Made by a program: the position numbers and the translations under genes. Under the pieces are notes generated by a model. That model did no database searches, had not been told where the DNA came from, and saw only the letters and a list, made by a program, of their open reading frames with translations. Source: Artemia franciscana (Eukaryota; Arthropoda; Branchiopoda; Anostraca; Artemiidae). From it: a stretch of 64,000 nt of DNA. Every line of letters begins with the position of its first letter. The first letter of the stretch is position 1. Shown one piece after another: positions 47,345 to 57,070 of this stretch. The stretch spans positions 368,001 to 432,000 of the forward strand of contig NC_088881.1 of assembly GCF_032884065.1 (NCBI RefSeq), read 5' to 3'.

Positions 47345-47402
47345 GCTGTCTGTGAAGCACAAATCTACAAAAACCTGACCTACAATGGAGAGGACTTGAA
47401 AG
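47345..47402 (+). CDS. possible small exon, PAN/apple-like start
   Basis: 58 nt on the plus strand, between an acceptor (AAATTTATTATAG) and a donor (AAAG then GTAAACTGG). Only one of three frames is open and it encodes AVCEAQIYKNLTYNGEDLK, with codon use unlike the AT-rich surroundings. The Cys followed by Y-x-G-x-D-L resembles the first strand of PAN/apple domains; that match is from general memory of the family pattern and is weak. It lies inside a minus-strand SLC33A1 intron, so it would belong to a nested or overlapping gene. No partner exon was found. An isolated chance exon or a relic is possible. Confidence 0.35.
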
Positions 47403-47954
47403 GTAAACTGGCTTTATTTCTTTAATTTTCTTGCTTCGTCTTCTTTTTTTTACCTATTACGTATCAATTTTTTTAATTAAGGAAAATGTATATCTAAAAA
47501 ATAAGAGTGGGGTCCCACCTCTAGCCACCCGTTTCCTTAAATAGCACCCCCTAGGAATCAAAAATACATTTAAACCCCTCTATTACTTTTGGAAATTGCT
47601 CTTTTTATCAGCTTTGCTATAGGCCAATTTGAATTTCATCCTATTTTATTTAAACTTTATCGAAGTCTATTTTTTGCTCCCAAGATACAGTTTAATTAAC
47701 TTTACCTTTGTAATAATACTGCAATCCCCCCTGTCCTGGAATATTTCCCCTCTTCCCAAAAGCAAAACCTTTACACCAACATGGAAATAATCCTAAACTC
47801 TGAGTTGTATTCCACCATAGTCATTTCTGGAATTATATAGTGTTAGTCAGATATTTAGAAAAATCTCAGTGTTGAGAATCATGTTTAAAAGAAAGTATTG
47901 CTAACAAGGATTATATAATGATAAAAATAACGCAAAATATATTATAACATTTCA
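47403..47954. other. intronic, no further gene signal
   Basis: AT-rich sequence between the candidate plus-strand exon and the partial exon copies; nothing recognised. Confidence 0.45.
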
Positions 47955-48500
47955 TACCTTGTGGAGACCATAAATGACATGTATTATCATATAGTAATAT
48001 TTCATTTCATATAGTAACATATATTGTGTCGTATCATATATAGTAACATATCATATCCTAGTAACGATATCATATAGTAACAAGTGATACCTGGTTGAGA
48101 GCATAACTGACAACGATTATCATACAGTAATATTTCATATCATATAGTAACATATCGTATATCATATCCTATATAACATATCATATTCATAACATATCAT
48201 ATCATAGTAACCATATCATATAGTAACATTTCATGCCTGGTGGAGGGCATAACTGATAACAATTATCATATAGTAATATTTCATATCATATAGTAACATA
48301 TCACATACAGTAACATATCATATCATAGTTACGATATCATATAGTAATATTCCATACCTGGTGGAGAGCATAACTGACAACTACAATATATAATATTCCA
48401 TATCATATAGTAGCATATAATATATAATATCACATAACATATAACATACCATATAAAGTAACGTATCATAGTAGTGATATCATATAGTAACATTTCATAC
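47955..48500 (-). repeat. four tandem partial copies of the adjacent SLC33A1 exon end plus splice donor
   Basis: On the minus strand the 3' end of exon 48501-48621 (ATGATAATCGTCGTCAGTTA, TGCCCTCCACCAG, donor GTATGA) recurs directly downstream with exon/donor junctions at about 48358, 48237, 48091 and 47958, spacings of 121-146 bp. The copies carry differences (for example CTCAACCAG, CTCCACAAG). The linkers are CATATCATATAGTAAC-type sequence that itself resembles the exon segment TACTATATGATA. Only the copy at 48501 continues into the rest of the exon. Confidence 0.88.
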
Positions 48501-48621
48501 CTGGTGGAGGGCATAACTGACGACGATTATCATATAGTAATATGATGGGAAATTACCATCCTTGTTCTTAAACCAAGGTGTCATCCATACTAGCATAGCG
48601 TACTCAAGTCCCATTACAAGT
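48501..48621 (-). CDS. SLC33A1: acetyl-CoA transporter SLC33A1, internal exon
   Basis: 121 nt, entered one base into a codon (AG from the previous exon plus A makes Arg) and left in phase 0. Acceptor TTTATTTTTGCAG, donor CAG then GTATGA. The 40 complete codons include LVMGLEYAMLVWMTPWF and SYYYMIIVVSYALHQ, matching the LLLGLEYALLVWWTP and YYYIVVLLSYALHQ segments of human SLC33A1. These are two consecutive membrane helices joined by a short loop. The 3' end of this exon has four decayed tandem copies in the following intron. Confidence 0.95.
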
Positions 48622-49228
48622 CTGCAAAAATAAAATAGAATTCTGTTAATTCTTTCGGGAGGGGGAGGATAAGGACAGGGTGAGAAGTCACAAAATCCTA
48701 AAAAAGAGAAGTCTTCTTTTACTATCCTATATGTGTTCAGTTCAGGTAGGTGATTTTGGGGTGAAGTGTACTGGAAGTTTTATTTTGGGGTGAAGATTCG
48801 GTGTAGGCATTAAGAGTTACGCTTGTTTCCTGAAGAGTTTTTCTTTTGATTTGTCTAGTAACTATATTGACTTTGACTTTATCGAATAAGAAACACGCAA
48901 ATAAGGATACAACTCCAGGGACTGATCAATTTTCCCTAGGGCTTAAACGTTAGCCCCTGGAAAATGTCGAGTATTCATATTCAAACATCAATGATTTAAA
49001 TCATAAAATACATCAGATCATATTACATCACAAAGTATTTAACCAAAGGCACTAGTACTATACAGAAAAAAGAGAATCAACCTTGCACAAACCTACTAAA
49101 ACATGCTAAACAAACCTCCTAAACAATCCTGCAAAAGTTACAAAATACATGAGATCATAATACATCACAAAGTATTTAACTAAAGGCACTATGCACTATA
49201 GAGAGTATATTACAGAGATTGATTTTAT
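48622..49228. other. intronic; contains an inverted relative of the 86-bp satellite unit
   Basis: Two diverged direct copies of ATCACAAAGTATTTAAC(C/T)AAAGGCACTA lie at 49025 and 49165. The following AGTACTATACAGAAAAAAG is the inverted counterpart of the satellite segment CTTTTTTCTGTATAGTRC, so single or inverted satellite-like pieces precede the array. Confidence 0.5.
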
Positions 49229-51469
49229 CTTTTTTTTTCTGTATAGGGCATATTGCCTTTGGTTCCATACACAAAAACATAATTACGTACTATACGAAGA
49301 GGGAAGACCACTGATGTTTTTTTTTCTGTATAGTGCATATTGCCTTTCGTTCCAGACACAAACATAACTACATACTATACGAAGAGGGAAGACCACTGAT
49401 GTTTTTTTTTTCTGTATAGTGCATATTGCCTTTGGTTCCAGACACAAACATAACTACATACTATACGAAGAGGGAAGACCACTGATGTTTTTTTTTCTGT
49501 ATAGTGCATATTGCCTTTGGTTCCAGACACAAACATAACTACATACTATACGAAGAGGGAAGACCACTGATGTTTTTTTTTTCTGTATAGTACATATTGC
49601 CTTTGGTTCCAGACACAAACATAACTACATACTATACGAAGAGGGAATACCACTGATGTTTTTTTTTCTGTATAGTGCATATTGCCTTTCGTTCCAGACA
49701 CAAACATAACTACATACTATACGAAGAGGGAAGACCACTGATGTTTTTTTTTTCTGTATAGTGCATATTGCCTTTCGTTCCAGACACAAACATAACTACA
49801 TACTATACGAAGAGGGAAGACCACTGATGTTTTTTTTTCTGTATAGTGCATATTGCCTTTCGTTCCAGACACAAACATAACTACATACTATACGAAGAGG
49901 GAAGACCACTGATGTTTTTTTTTTTTTTTTCTGTATAGTGCATATTGCCTTTGGTTCCAGACACAAACATAACTACATACTATACGAAGAGGGAAGACCA
50001 CTGATGTTTTTTTTTCTGTATAGTGCATATTGCCTTTGGTTCCAGACACAAACATAACTACATACTATACGAAGAAGGAAGACCACTGATGTTTTTTTTT
50101 CTGTATAGTGCATATTGCCTTTCGTTCCAGACACAAACATAACTACATACTATACGAAGAGGGAAGACCACTGATGTTTTTTTTTCTGTATAGTGCATAT
50201 TGCCTTTGGTTCCAGACACAAACATAACTACATACTATACGAAGAGGGAAGACCACTGATGTTTTTTTTTTCTGTATAGTGCATATTGCCTTTGGTTCCA
50301 GACACAAACATAACTACATACTATACGAAGAGGGAAGACCACTGATGTTTTTTTTTTCTGTATAGTGCATATTGCCTTTGGTTCCAGACACAAACATAAC
50401 TACATACTATACGAAGAGGGAAGACCACTGATGTTTTTTTTTCTGTATAGTGCATATTGCCTTTGGTTCCAGACACAAACATAACTACATACTATACGAA
50501 GAGGGAAGACCACTGATGTTTTTTTTTTTCTGTATAGTACATATTGCCTTTGGTTCCAGACACAAACATAACTACATACTATACGAAGAGGGAAGACCAC
50601 TGATGTTTTTTTTTTCTGTATAGTGCATATTGCCTTTGGTTCCAGACACAAACATAACTACATACTATACGAAGAGGGAAGACCACTGATGTTTTTTTTT
50701 TCTGTATAGTGCATATTGCCTTTGGTTCCAGACACAAACATAACTACATACTATACGAAGAGGGAAGACCACTGATGTTTTTTTTTTCTGTATAGTGCAT
50801 ATTGCCTTTGGTTCCAGACACAAACATAACTACATACTATACGAAGAGGGAAGACCACTGATGTTTTTTTTTTCTGTATAGTGCATATTGCCTTTCGTTC
50901 CAGACACAAACATAACTACATACTATACGAAGAGGGAAGACCACTGATGTTTTTTTTTCTGTATAGTGCATATTGCCTTTGGTTCCAGACACAAACATAA
51001 CTACATACTATACGAAGAGGGAAGACCACTGATGTTTTTTTTTTCTGTATAGTACATATTGCCTTTGGTTCCAGACACAAACATAACTACATACTATACG
51101 AAGAGGGAAGACCACTGATGTTTTTTTTTTTTCTGTATAGTGCATATTGCCTTTCGTTCTAGACACAAACATAACTACATACTATACGAAGAGGGAAGAC
51201 CACTGATGTTTTTTTTTTTTCTGTATAGTGCATATTGCCTTTGGTTCCAGACACAAACATAACTACATACTATACGAAGAGGGAAGACCACTGATGTTTT
51301 TTTTTTCTGTATAGTGCATATTGCCTTTCGTTCCAGACACAAACATAACTACATACTATACGAAGAGGGAAGACCACTGATATTTTTTTTTTTCTGTATA
51401 GTGCATATTGCCTTTCGTTCCAGACACAAACATAACTACATACTATACGAAGAGAGAAGACCATTGATG
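49229..51469. repeat. homogeneous satellite array, ~86-bp unit, about 26 copies
   Basis: Each unit has a T-run (9-16 bases), CTGTATAGTGCATATTGCCT, TTGGTTCCAGACACAAACAT, AACTACATACTATACGAAGA and GGGAAGACCACTGATG. Spacing is 85-86 bp plus changes in T-run length. Units differ at only a few recurrent positions (TTTGG/TTTCG, AGTGC/AGTAC). GTATAGT and ACTATAC form a 7-bp inverted pair inside every unit. The open frames across it are artefacts of the repeat. It fills almost half of the SLC33A1 intron between 48621 and 54030. Confidence 0.97.
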
Positions 51470-51689
51470 GTTGAGGTTTCTAGCGGAGGATTTGAAATCT
51501 TCAACTCATAATTGATTGAATTCGTACCAATTTCACTATGTGAGGGCATTGTGACGTGTGTCACAAAAAAGAATAAGGGCCCTCAATCTTGATACTCATA
51601 TCGTCCAATTATAGTTTGTTCTTTGTTCAATTTCAATTACAGCATAATTATATCGTTCAAAAATATTTGAAAAATATTCTTCTGTTGAA

Positions 51690-53175
51690 AATCTCAAAAA
51701 GGTGTGATGATGGAGACAATCAGTTTGGTTTTCGTGCGGGTCTTGGTGTTGGGAATGCACATGCAGTTTTCGGATCTATTTTGGAGAGGTATGAGAGAGT
51801 GAAAAAGAAACTTTATACGTTTGTGCAATAGATATTTCTAAAGCATTTGATTCGATCCTAAATCCCCAGCCTGTTTTAGCACTTTTGAGGAGTGGGGTAT
51901 ACCCATTCATTTGTGCCTCCCTATGGCAATGGTATCAAAGCTCTTCTATACGTGTCCGCGTCGAAAATCTTTACGGCAGCCAAATTTCTTTGCGTTCTTG
52001 TTAAGTCCTGAAAAATTTAACAATGTCGTCTGCTATGCAACCTGCAAAAACTGCATGTTCTTATCCATCCATCCATTGAAACAAGTCACCTTTCATATGC
52101 AGATGGCATTCTTCTGCTGTCTGATAATTTGCTATCACTGCAGGCTGCAGTGAACAGCCTTTATGCCGGGTTGTCTGACATCGGCTGTCAGTCGCCTCTG
52201 CTAATACTGAATTTTTCGATTTTGGTTGTCATCACCACCTCGATTCAAAAATTCAGGTTGGCCCTGATTCAATTTTTGCAGTGCATCTCTCAAGTACTTT
52301 GAACTTGCATTCAAGACCTTGACTCAAGCAACAAGGTCATTGACAATAAATGTGTTGAGAGAGAAGTTGAGAAAGTCCTATGGACGTTTCTCTCGGGTTA
52401 AAGGTCAATTTGACAAAAAAAAAAAAAACGCTTGGTTAGCTTTATACCTCGTTTTTTGCTCCCTATGTATTTTTTCTGGTGCCATTATGGAAGTCTTTTA
52501 CCGCGTCAGAACGCCAACAAATTCCGTCTGTCTTTTTCAAATTTTGTAAGTATTTTCTTTGCGTTCCTATTTGGTCCCGTAACAGTTATATTTCCAAACA
52601 ATACCGAGTTTCTGAGATATGTGATAAGATGGATGTTTTAGAAGGCAGATTTAGACAGCAATCTGAGTCAGTCATAGATTTTCCGTTGGGGTGTATTAAT
52701 CGTTTCAAATTTTGTAAGTATTTTCTTCGCGTTCCTATTTGGTCCCGTAACAGTTATATCTCCAAACAATACCGAGTTTCTGAGATATGTGATAAGATGG
52801 ATGTTTTAGAAGGCAGATTTAGACAGCAATCTGAGTCAGTCATAGATTTTCCGTTGGGGTGTATTAATCGTTTCAAATTTTGTAAGTATTTTCTTCGCGT
52901 TCCTATTTGGTCCCGTAACAGTTATATTTCCAAACAATACCGAGTTTCTGATATATGTGATAAAATGGATGTTTTAGAAGGCAGATTTAGACAGCAATCT
53001 GAGTCAGTCATAGATTTTCCGTTGGGGTGTATTAATCGTTTGTGAGTCATTGTTAGTGTATTATTTAGTGTTTGTGATGATAAGGATTTAGATTATGTAA
53101 ATTTCTTTTTCCATACTCCTCTAAGTGTATTTTTGTATGTACAGAGGGTTCAAATAGATTATAGTTATTATTAAA
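51690..53175 (+). pseudogene. LINE fragment (family C), RT to 3' end, decayed
   Basis: RT motifs are spread over several frames: DNQFGFRAGLGVGNAH at 51715, then AIDISKAFDSI (motif A) near 51830, and LSYADGILLLSDNLLSLQ near 52090, in which the catalytic YADD has become YADG. The post-RT region runs through 52300-53043 and includes an in-frame tandem triplication. A short 3' UTR ends with an ATTATTATT-like tail near 53175. Opposite in orientation to the host transporter gene and located in its intron. Stops, frameshifts and the active-site change show it is dead. Confidence 0.88.
52535..53043 (+). repeat. 168-bp in-frame triplication in the LINE ORF2 C-terminus
   Basis: TTTCAAATTTTGTAAGTATT starts at 52535, 52703 and 52871, exactly 168 bp apart, so each copy adds 56 residues (FKFCKYFLRVPIWSRN through DKMDVLEGRFRQQ to DFPLGCINR) without breaking frame. 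The copies differ at only a handful of bases. The related fragment at 33975-34555 has one copy only. Confidence 0.95.
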
Positions 53176-54029
53176 AGTAAAACTTACTAGTTGAACTTCA
53201 ACAACCTGTTTATTCCCAAAACCAGCTAAGGCTTCAAAGCAAATTATCTATCACTAAGATATAGAAATGAAAAGAAATTCACATAAAGTGTGAAATAATG
53301 ATATTCCCTAAAGGGCTGGTGTTCTTGAAAGAAAGCGAAATGCGGATGCGGTCTTTTGCCTCAGCTGCAGATAAGTTTTGTCCCTGATGTAACTTGGAAA
53401 TTGGTTATGCGACTCGCATTTTTAAAGTGTGCCAGTAACTTAATCATACGAGGAAAAGTTTTTTGGACGTGATACCAATGAGCTTCTTGGAATCCTGTAG
53501 AAGACTTTAAAAGGACAGTCGTTTAGTTTTGTAAATATGTTGATGAAGAGTTGAAAGAGGAATAGAAATTTAAGTACCAAGGACGTGAAAATGAAAAAAT
53601 TTTCCCCCAGAGACCCGTCCCAGGTCTATTCATACCTGAAAACAATATTTTTCTCAGATTAAAAAAAAAGTTATTTCGAAATTATAAATTTTTTAGGGCA
53701 GTATCACATTTTTTTCCACTTTGAACTTTGAAAACAAACAAGCAAAATTAATTAGTAAAGCTTAATTAATTAAATTAGTTAGTTGAAATAAATAATTCGT
53801 TAAATTATTTAAATTAATTACTTAAAATTAATTATTTAAACAATTAACAATACTTTTCACTTCTAAAATTTCCAACATTAGCTTTCACATCGACTTTTTT
53901 GGAGGAGATCGACTTTTTAATTTATATTAGTAATTTTATATTGTTCATTTATAGATATTGTTTTATATGACATAATTTGGCTACTTCTAAACTATCATTA
54001 TAATTACTTGAAGTTTGATAGTTACTTAC
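53176..54029. other. intronic, no gene
   Basis: Contains a mid-GC stretch at 53290-53590 of unknown nature and an inverted AACACTG-type repeat (53690-53885) with a long TTAATTAA-rich insertion. Confidence 0.4.
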
Positions 54030-54214
54030 CTATACGGGAAGGCTTTCATGAAAATCTTCATAGGCATTCGACCACTGGTGTATTTGCTAATAACAAAAGG
54101 CAGTATAATTTGCAGTGGTATAAGTGGAATGGCAAGCAAAGCTAGATGTGCTTTCGGAACGCCTTCTTCAACCAGCTTCAAACCAGTAATGGCATCAGCT
54201 GCTGCAAATCCAAT
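54030..54214 (-). CDS. SLC33A1: acetyl-CoA transporter SLC33A1, internal exon
   Basis: 185 nt, phase 0 at the start, two bases into a codon at the end (TAT AG then donor GTAAGTAAC). Acceptor TGAATTTTACTGTTAG. The 61 complete codons include IGFAAADAITGLKLVEEGVP, KAHLALLAIPLIPLQIILPF and FMKAFPY, matching the family segment (T)AKIGFSAADAVTGLKLVEEG and VPMVPLQIILP of the human protein. It holds one membrane helix plus the conserved loop before it. The plus-strand open frame over the same bases is a shadow. Confidence 0.96.
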
Positions 54215-54965
54215 CTAACAGTAAAATTCACAATTAATTATTGCGAATTACTCGATAGCTTTGATCAGAGTTGCCAGCATTCCAGTAAAGGAACATACTA
54301 CTATTTACAGTTTAGACGAATTTAAGTTTGGAGTATACAAATTTGTTTGAGTTACGTATTGAAGAGTCTAAGCAGTAAAAAACCGATAAATGAACCCAAC
54401 GAGATCACCCGGATTTGACCGGAATAGTGGGAATTTCCGGAGAAGAAAAATACACTTTGTGTTTCGGGGAGATCTTGGGTTTCTTTAGAAGAGCTTTACA
54501 AAGGTAGATATTCGAATTTATTTATTTGTTACTACCAAACGCGGTAAGCTTCACAAAGTTTGTCGCACTAAACACTAATAGCTAATATAAAAAATATTCT
54601 CGAAACAGAATAAGAACCAGACTTGTGACAACGGATTGGAATTCGTTGGAATCACAGTCTGACGGAAACCGATTGTGACAAGATTTAGTGCGGATCCCGT
54701 AATCTAATCTACTTTTGATCCGTAATAGTCACACTGTTTCCAACGAAAAAGCATTCCAAGCCACTTGACATTGGAAAGAGATTCTTAGCCTAACGTTTTC
54801 TGTGGACAAAGTGGGTATATGGTTTGATAGTGTTGACGGGTACTAGTGAATTCTGAAAAAGTGAGTTCTTGACATTATGAATGTCCCCAACAGTGGGAAA
54901 TCTATTTATTCGGTGATTAAGCGAAAATATTGTAATTAACTTATTACTTTGTTATTAATATGATT
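54215..54965. other. intronic, no gene
   Basis: Moderately AT-rich sequence without repeats or exon-like frames that I can support. Confidence 0.45.
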
Positions 54966-55624
54966 ACTAACAACAGCACATCGCAGCACCAAACCACCAG
55001 AGACCAACAGAGCTACGCCTGTTCCTCCTCCATCCCAAACTATTCAAAGATTCCCTCTTTACTACCTCCTAAAGACTTCAAATTTCAATTGAATCCTTTC
55101 TCACAATCTATTATGACTCCTTTCAAGAGCAACCTACTTTTTGTTTGCCCCCAGATGAATGGCTGAGATGGACGGTCTTTGGCAGCCCATAATCTTTCAT
55201 CCACAAAACGTCTCTAAGCAATCTGAATTATTCGATCATTACAACCCTAGAAAGTGGAAAGGAACTACGTTTTTCGTACAGATCACTGTTTCAAAACACT
55301 CTGTCTAACGGGTACCCATAACTAATCCTAGATAATTCCTCTGAAAAACATATAATAAATCCTCCTACGACTTCCAAAGCACCTTCATTTCAGAACAAAA
55401 CTCGACCACTGTCATCGCTGTAGCATCCAACATTCTAACCTTGATTCGAAGACTTATCTTCCTGTTCTTCCACACTTAATCAGCTGTGGGGAAAAACCCT
55501 GGGCCTTGGCTATTTTACTTTTAACATCTTCACAGCAACCACTATCTTTACATATAATGCAACTTAGGTAAGGGAAGCTATCCGCCTCATCGATCTTCCC
55601 TTTACCCAACTTCACCTTCCTTTA
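54966..55624 (-). pseudogene. LINE fragment (family A), longer decayed copy
   Basis: Minus strand reads, with stops and frameshifts, KIDEADSFPYLSCIICKDSG, EDVKSKIAKAQGF, then a region equivalent to the family's ERLRWLGHVLRMKDDRLP segment, and a tail close to the (TAG)n end near 54966. It covers about 210 codons of the ORF2 C-terminus, the longest family A copy in the window. Confidence 0.75.
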
Positions 55625-55950
55625 TTCGTAGTCTAAGCAACCAAGCCACCAGAGACCAAAACAGCTACGCACGCTCCTTCTCCATCCCAATCTATTCAAA
55701 ACCTCCCTCTTTACGGCCTCCCAGGAAGTTCCCATTTCCTTTAAATCTTCTTTATGAAGATTGAGGAAGGAAATGGTCTTCTTGAGGAAGATCCTCTTAC
55801 TCAAGACGAGGATGATCTGCTTTCCGTTTAGCCCTAAACGGTTGGCCGAAAAGGACAGTCTTCGGCAATCTGTCATCCTTCAACCGCAGAACGTGCCCTA
55901 AACATCTCAACCTTTCTTTCATTATAGCCCTCGAAAGCGGGATTGAACGA
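55625..55950 (-). pseudogene. LINE fragment (family A), 3' end
   Basis: Minus strand carries the RLRCLGHVLRLKDDRLPKTV-like segment, then KEMGTSWEAVKREVLNRLGW and the SVRSCFGLWWLG tail. It abuts the previous copy in the same orientation, with a local TTGAGGAAG duplication at 55765-55800. Confidence 0.8.
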
Positions 55951-56118
55951 CTCTTCACTGAACGACTATTGAACGCGCACCTACACTCTTCCTTGCGAGA
56001 GCACTAAGGTTAGATTTAAAGTCTTCAACAGTCATCCCCTCCCTCCAATTTAACATTGCATATTTTTAGAAACATACAAAAGAAAAGGAAATCAAACCTT
56101 CAGCAGAAAATTTTCTTA
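55951..56118. other. intronic spacer
   Basis: Nothing recognised. Confidence 0.5.
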
Positions 56119-56400
56119 GAGAAAGCTTAAATTAAAGATAAAACTCACTTAATTCTATAAAAGATTATGGTTTTAAAAAGATTTTAAATATAGATTTCAA
56201 ATTAAATTAAATTTAAATTTTTCTAAATTTAAATCAAAGATTTTAAATTAGGATTTTAGATTTAAAAAGATTATGGTTTTAAAAAGGATTAGAAAGCTTA
56301 AATTAAAGATACAACCCACTGAATTCTATAAAAGATTATGATTTTAAAAGACTATGGTTTTAAAAGACTATGGTATTATTTAAGATTATGGTTTTACACG
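56119..56400. repeat. AT-rich tandem duplication, ~170-bp offset
   Basis: AAGCTTAAATTAAAGATA(A/C)AAC, ATTCTATAAAAGATTATGGT occurs at 56122 and 56288, with TTTTAAAAGACTATGG repeated further. Low-complexity sequence. Confidence 0.75.
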
Positions 56401-56499
56401 CCAGAAGTGCAATGTATAAAAATGAATCATTGATCACCGGTCATCATTTATTTATTATTCACAACAAAGAAAAGAATTATAATTACTGCTTTATAAAAT

Positions 56500-56790
56500 T
56501 CTACAAATCGTGATTTTTTTTTTTCTTCGTCCTTTTAACCTACAAATCGTGATATCTCTTTTCACGTCCTTTTATGTTTTTTCTCTTTTGTTTTAGCGTC
56601 TTTTATTTTTAATGTGTTACTCTGTAACTGGTTTCCTTGCGATTTCTATTTTGATTTGCATTGTATTTTTATGTCTTTTTCCTCGTGTTACTCCACGTAT
56701 TATACCTTGTATAGCGTAGGATGGTCACCCACACCACACTACACCACTTGTATAGTGTAGGTCAAAAATAAATAATAATAATAATAATTC
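56500..56790 (+). mobile_element. probable LINE 3' end with (AAT)n tail
   Basis: TTTTT-rich 3' UTR-like sequence with GTTACTCTGTAACTGG ends in AAATAAATAATAATAATAAT at 56768-56789. The duplicated CTTGTATAG(C/T)GTAGG pair lies just before the tail. Inferred from the tail; no coding part is visible. Confidence 0.4.
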
Positions 56791-56799
56791 AATAGACAA

Positions 56800-57070
56800 A
56801 AATATTCAACACACAAATATTCCTCGTTGTTTTAGTGATTTCTTGTGCATTTTGTCTACCCTTCGCGGTGTTGACTCTTATTTCCCTAGATGCATTTATT
56901 CCCGTTCATGTTTTTCTATCTTTTACAAAGGTACACAGAAATGGAATAGTTTAACTAACGATATTAAGATTATTGGGGACCCCCATATATTTAGAAAAAT
57001 CATTAAGGAGATGCTTTTTGTAGAATATGAGTTTTGATTGATTTATTTACTTATTGGGGGGTTGATATGA
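56800..57070 (+). pseudogene. LINE fragment (family E), ORF2 C-terminus
   Basis: The open frame 56843-57037 encodes a typical non-LTR post-RT tail: YFPRCIYSRSCFSIFYKGTQ, WNSLTNDIKII and HIFRKIIKEML, the pattern of aromatic, WN-x-L and F-(K/R)-K residues that closes many CR1/Jockey-like ORF2 proteins. A 3' UTR follows. It begins directly after an (AAT)n tail. Confidence 0.7.

Noticed and set aside
49229-51469. Regular direct repeats that could be mistaken for a CRISPR array
   Set aside because: Units are contiguous and nearly identical with no variable spacers, and the context is a eukaryotic intron.
50400-51511. Open frames with YVCVWNQRQYALYRKK-like repeats
   Set aside because: Artefacts of the 86-bp satellite.
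54015-54218. 67-codon plus-strand frame
   Set aside because: It is the antisense shadow of the SLC33A1 exon at 54030-54214.
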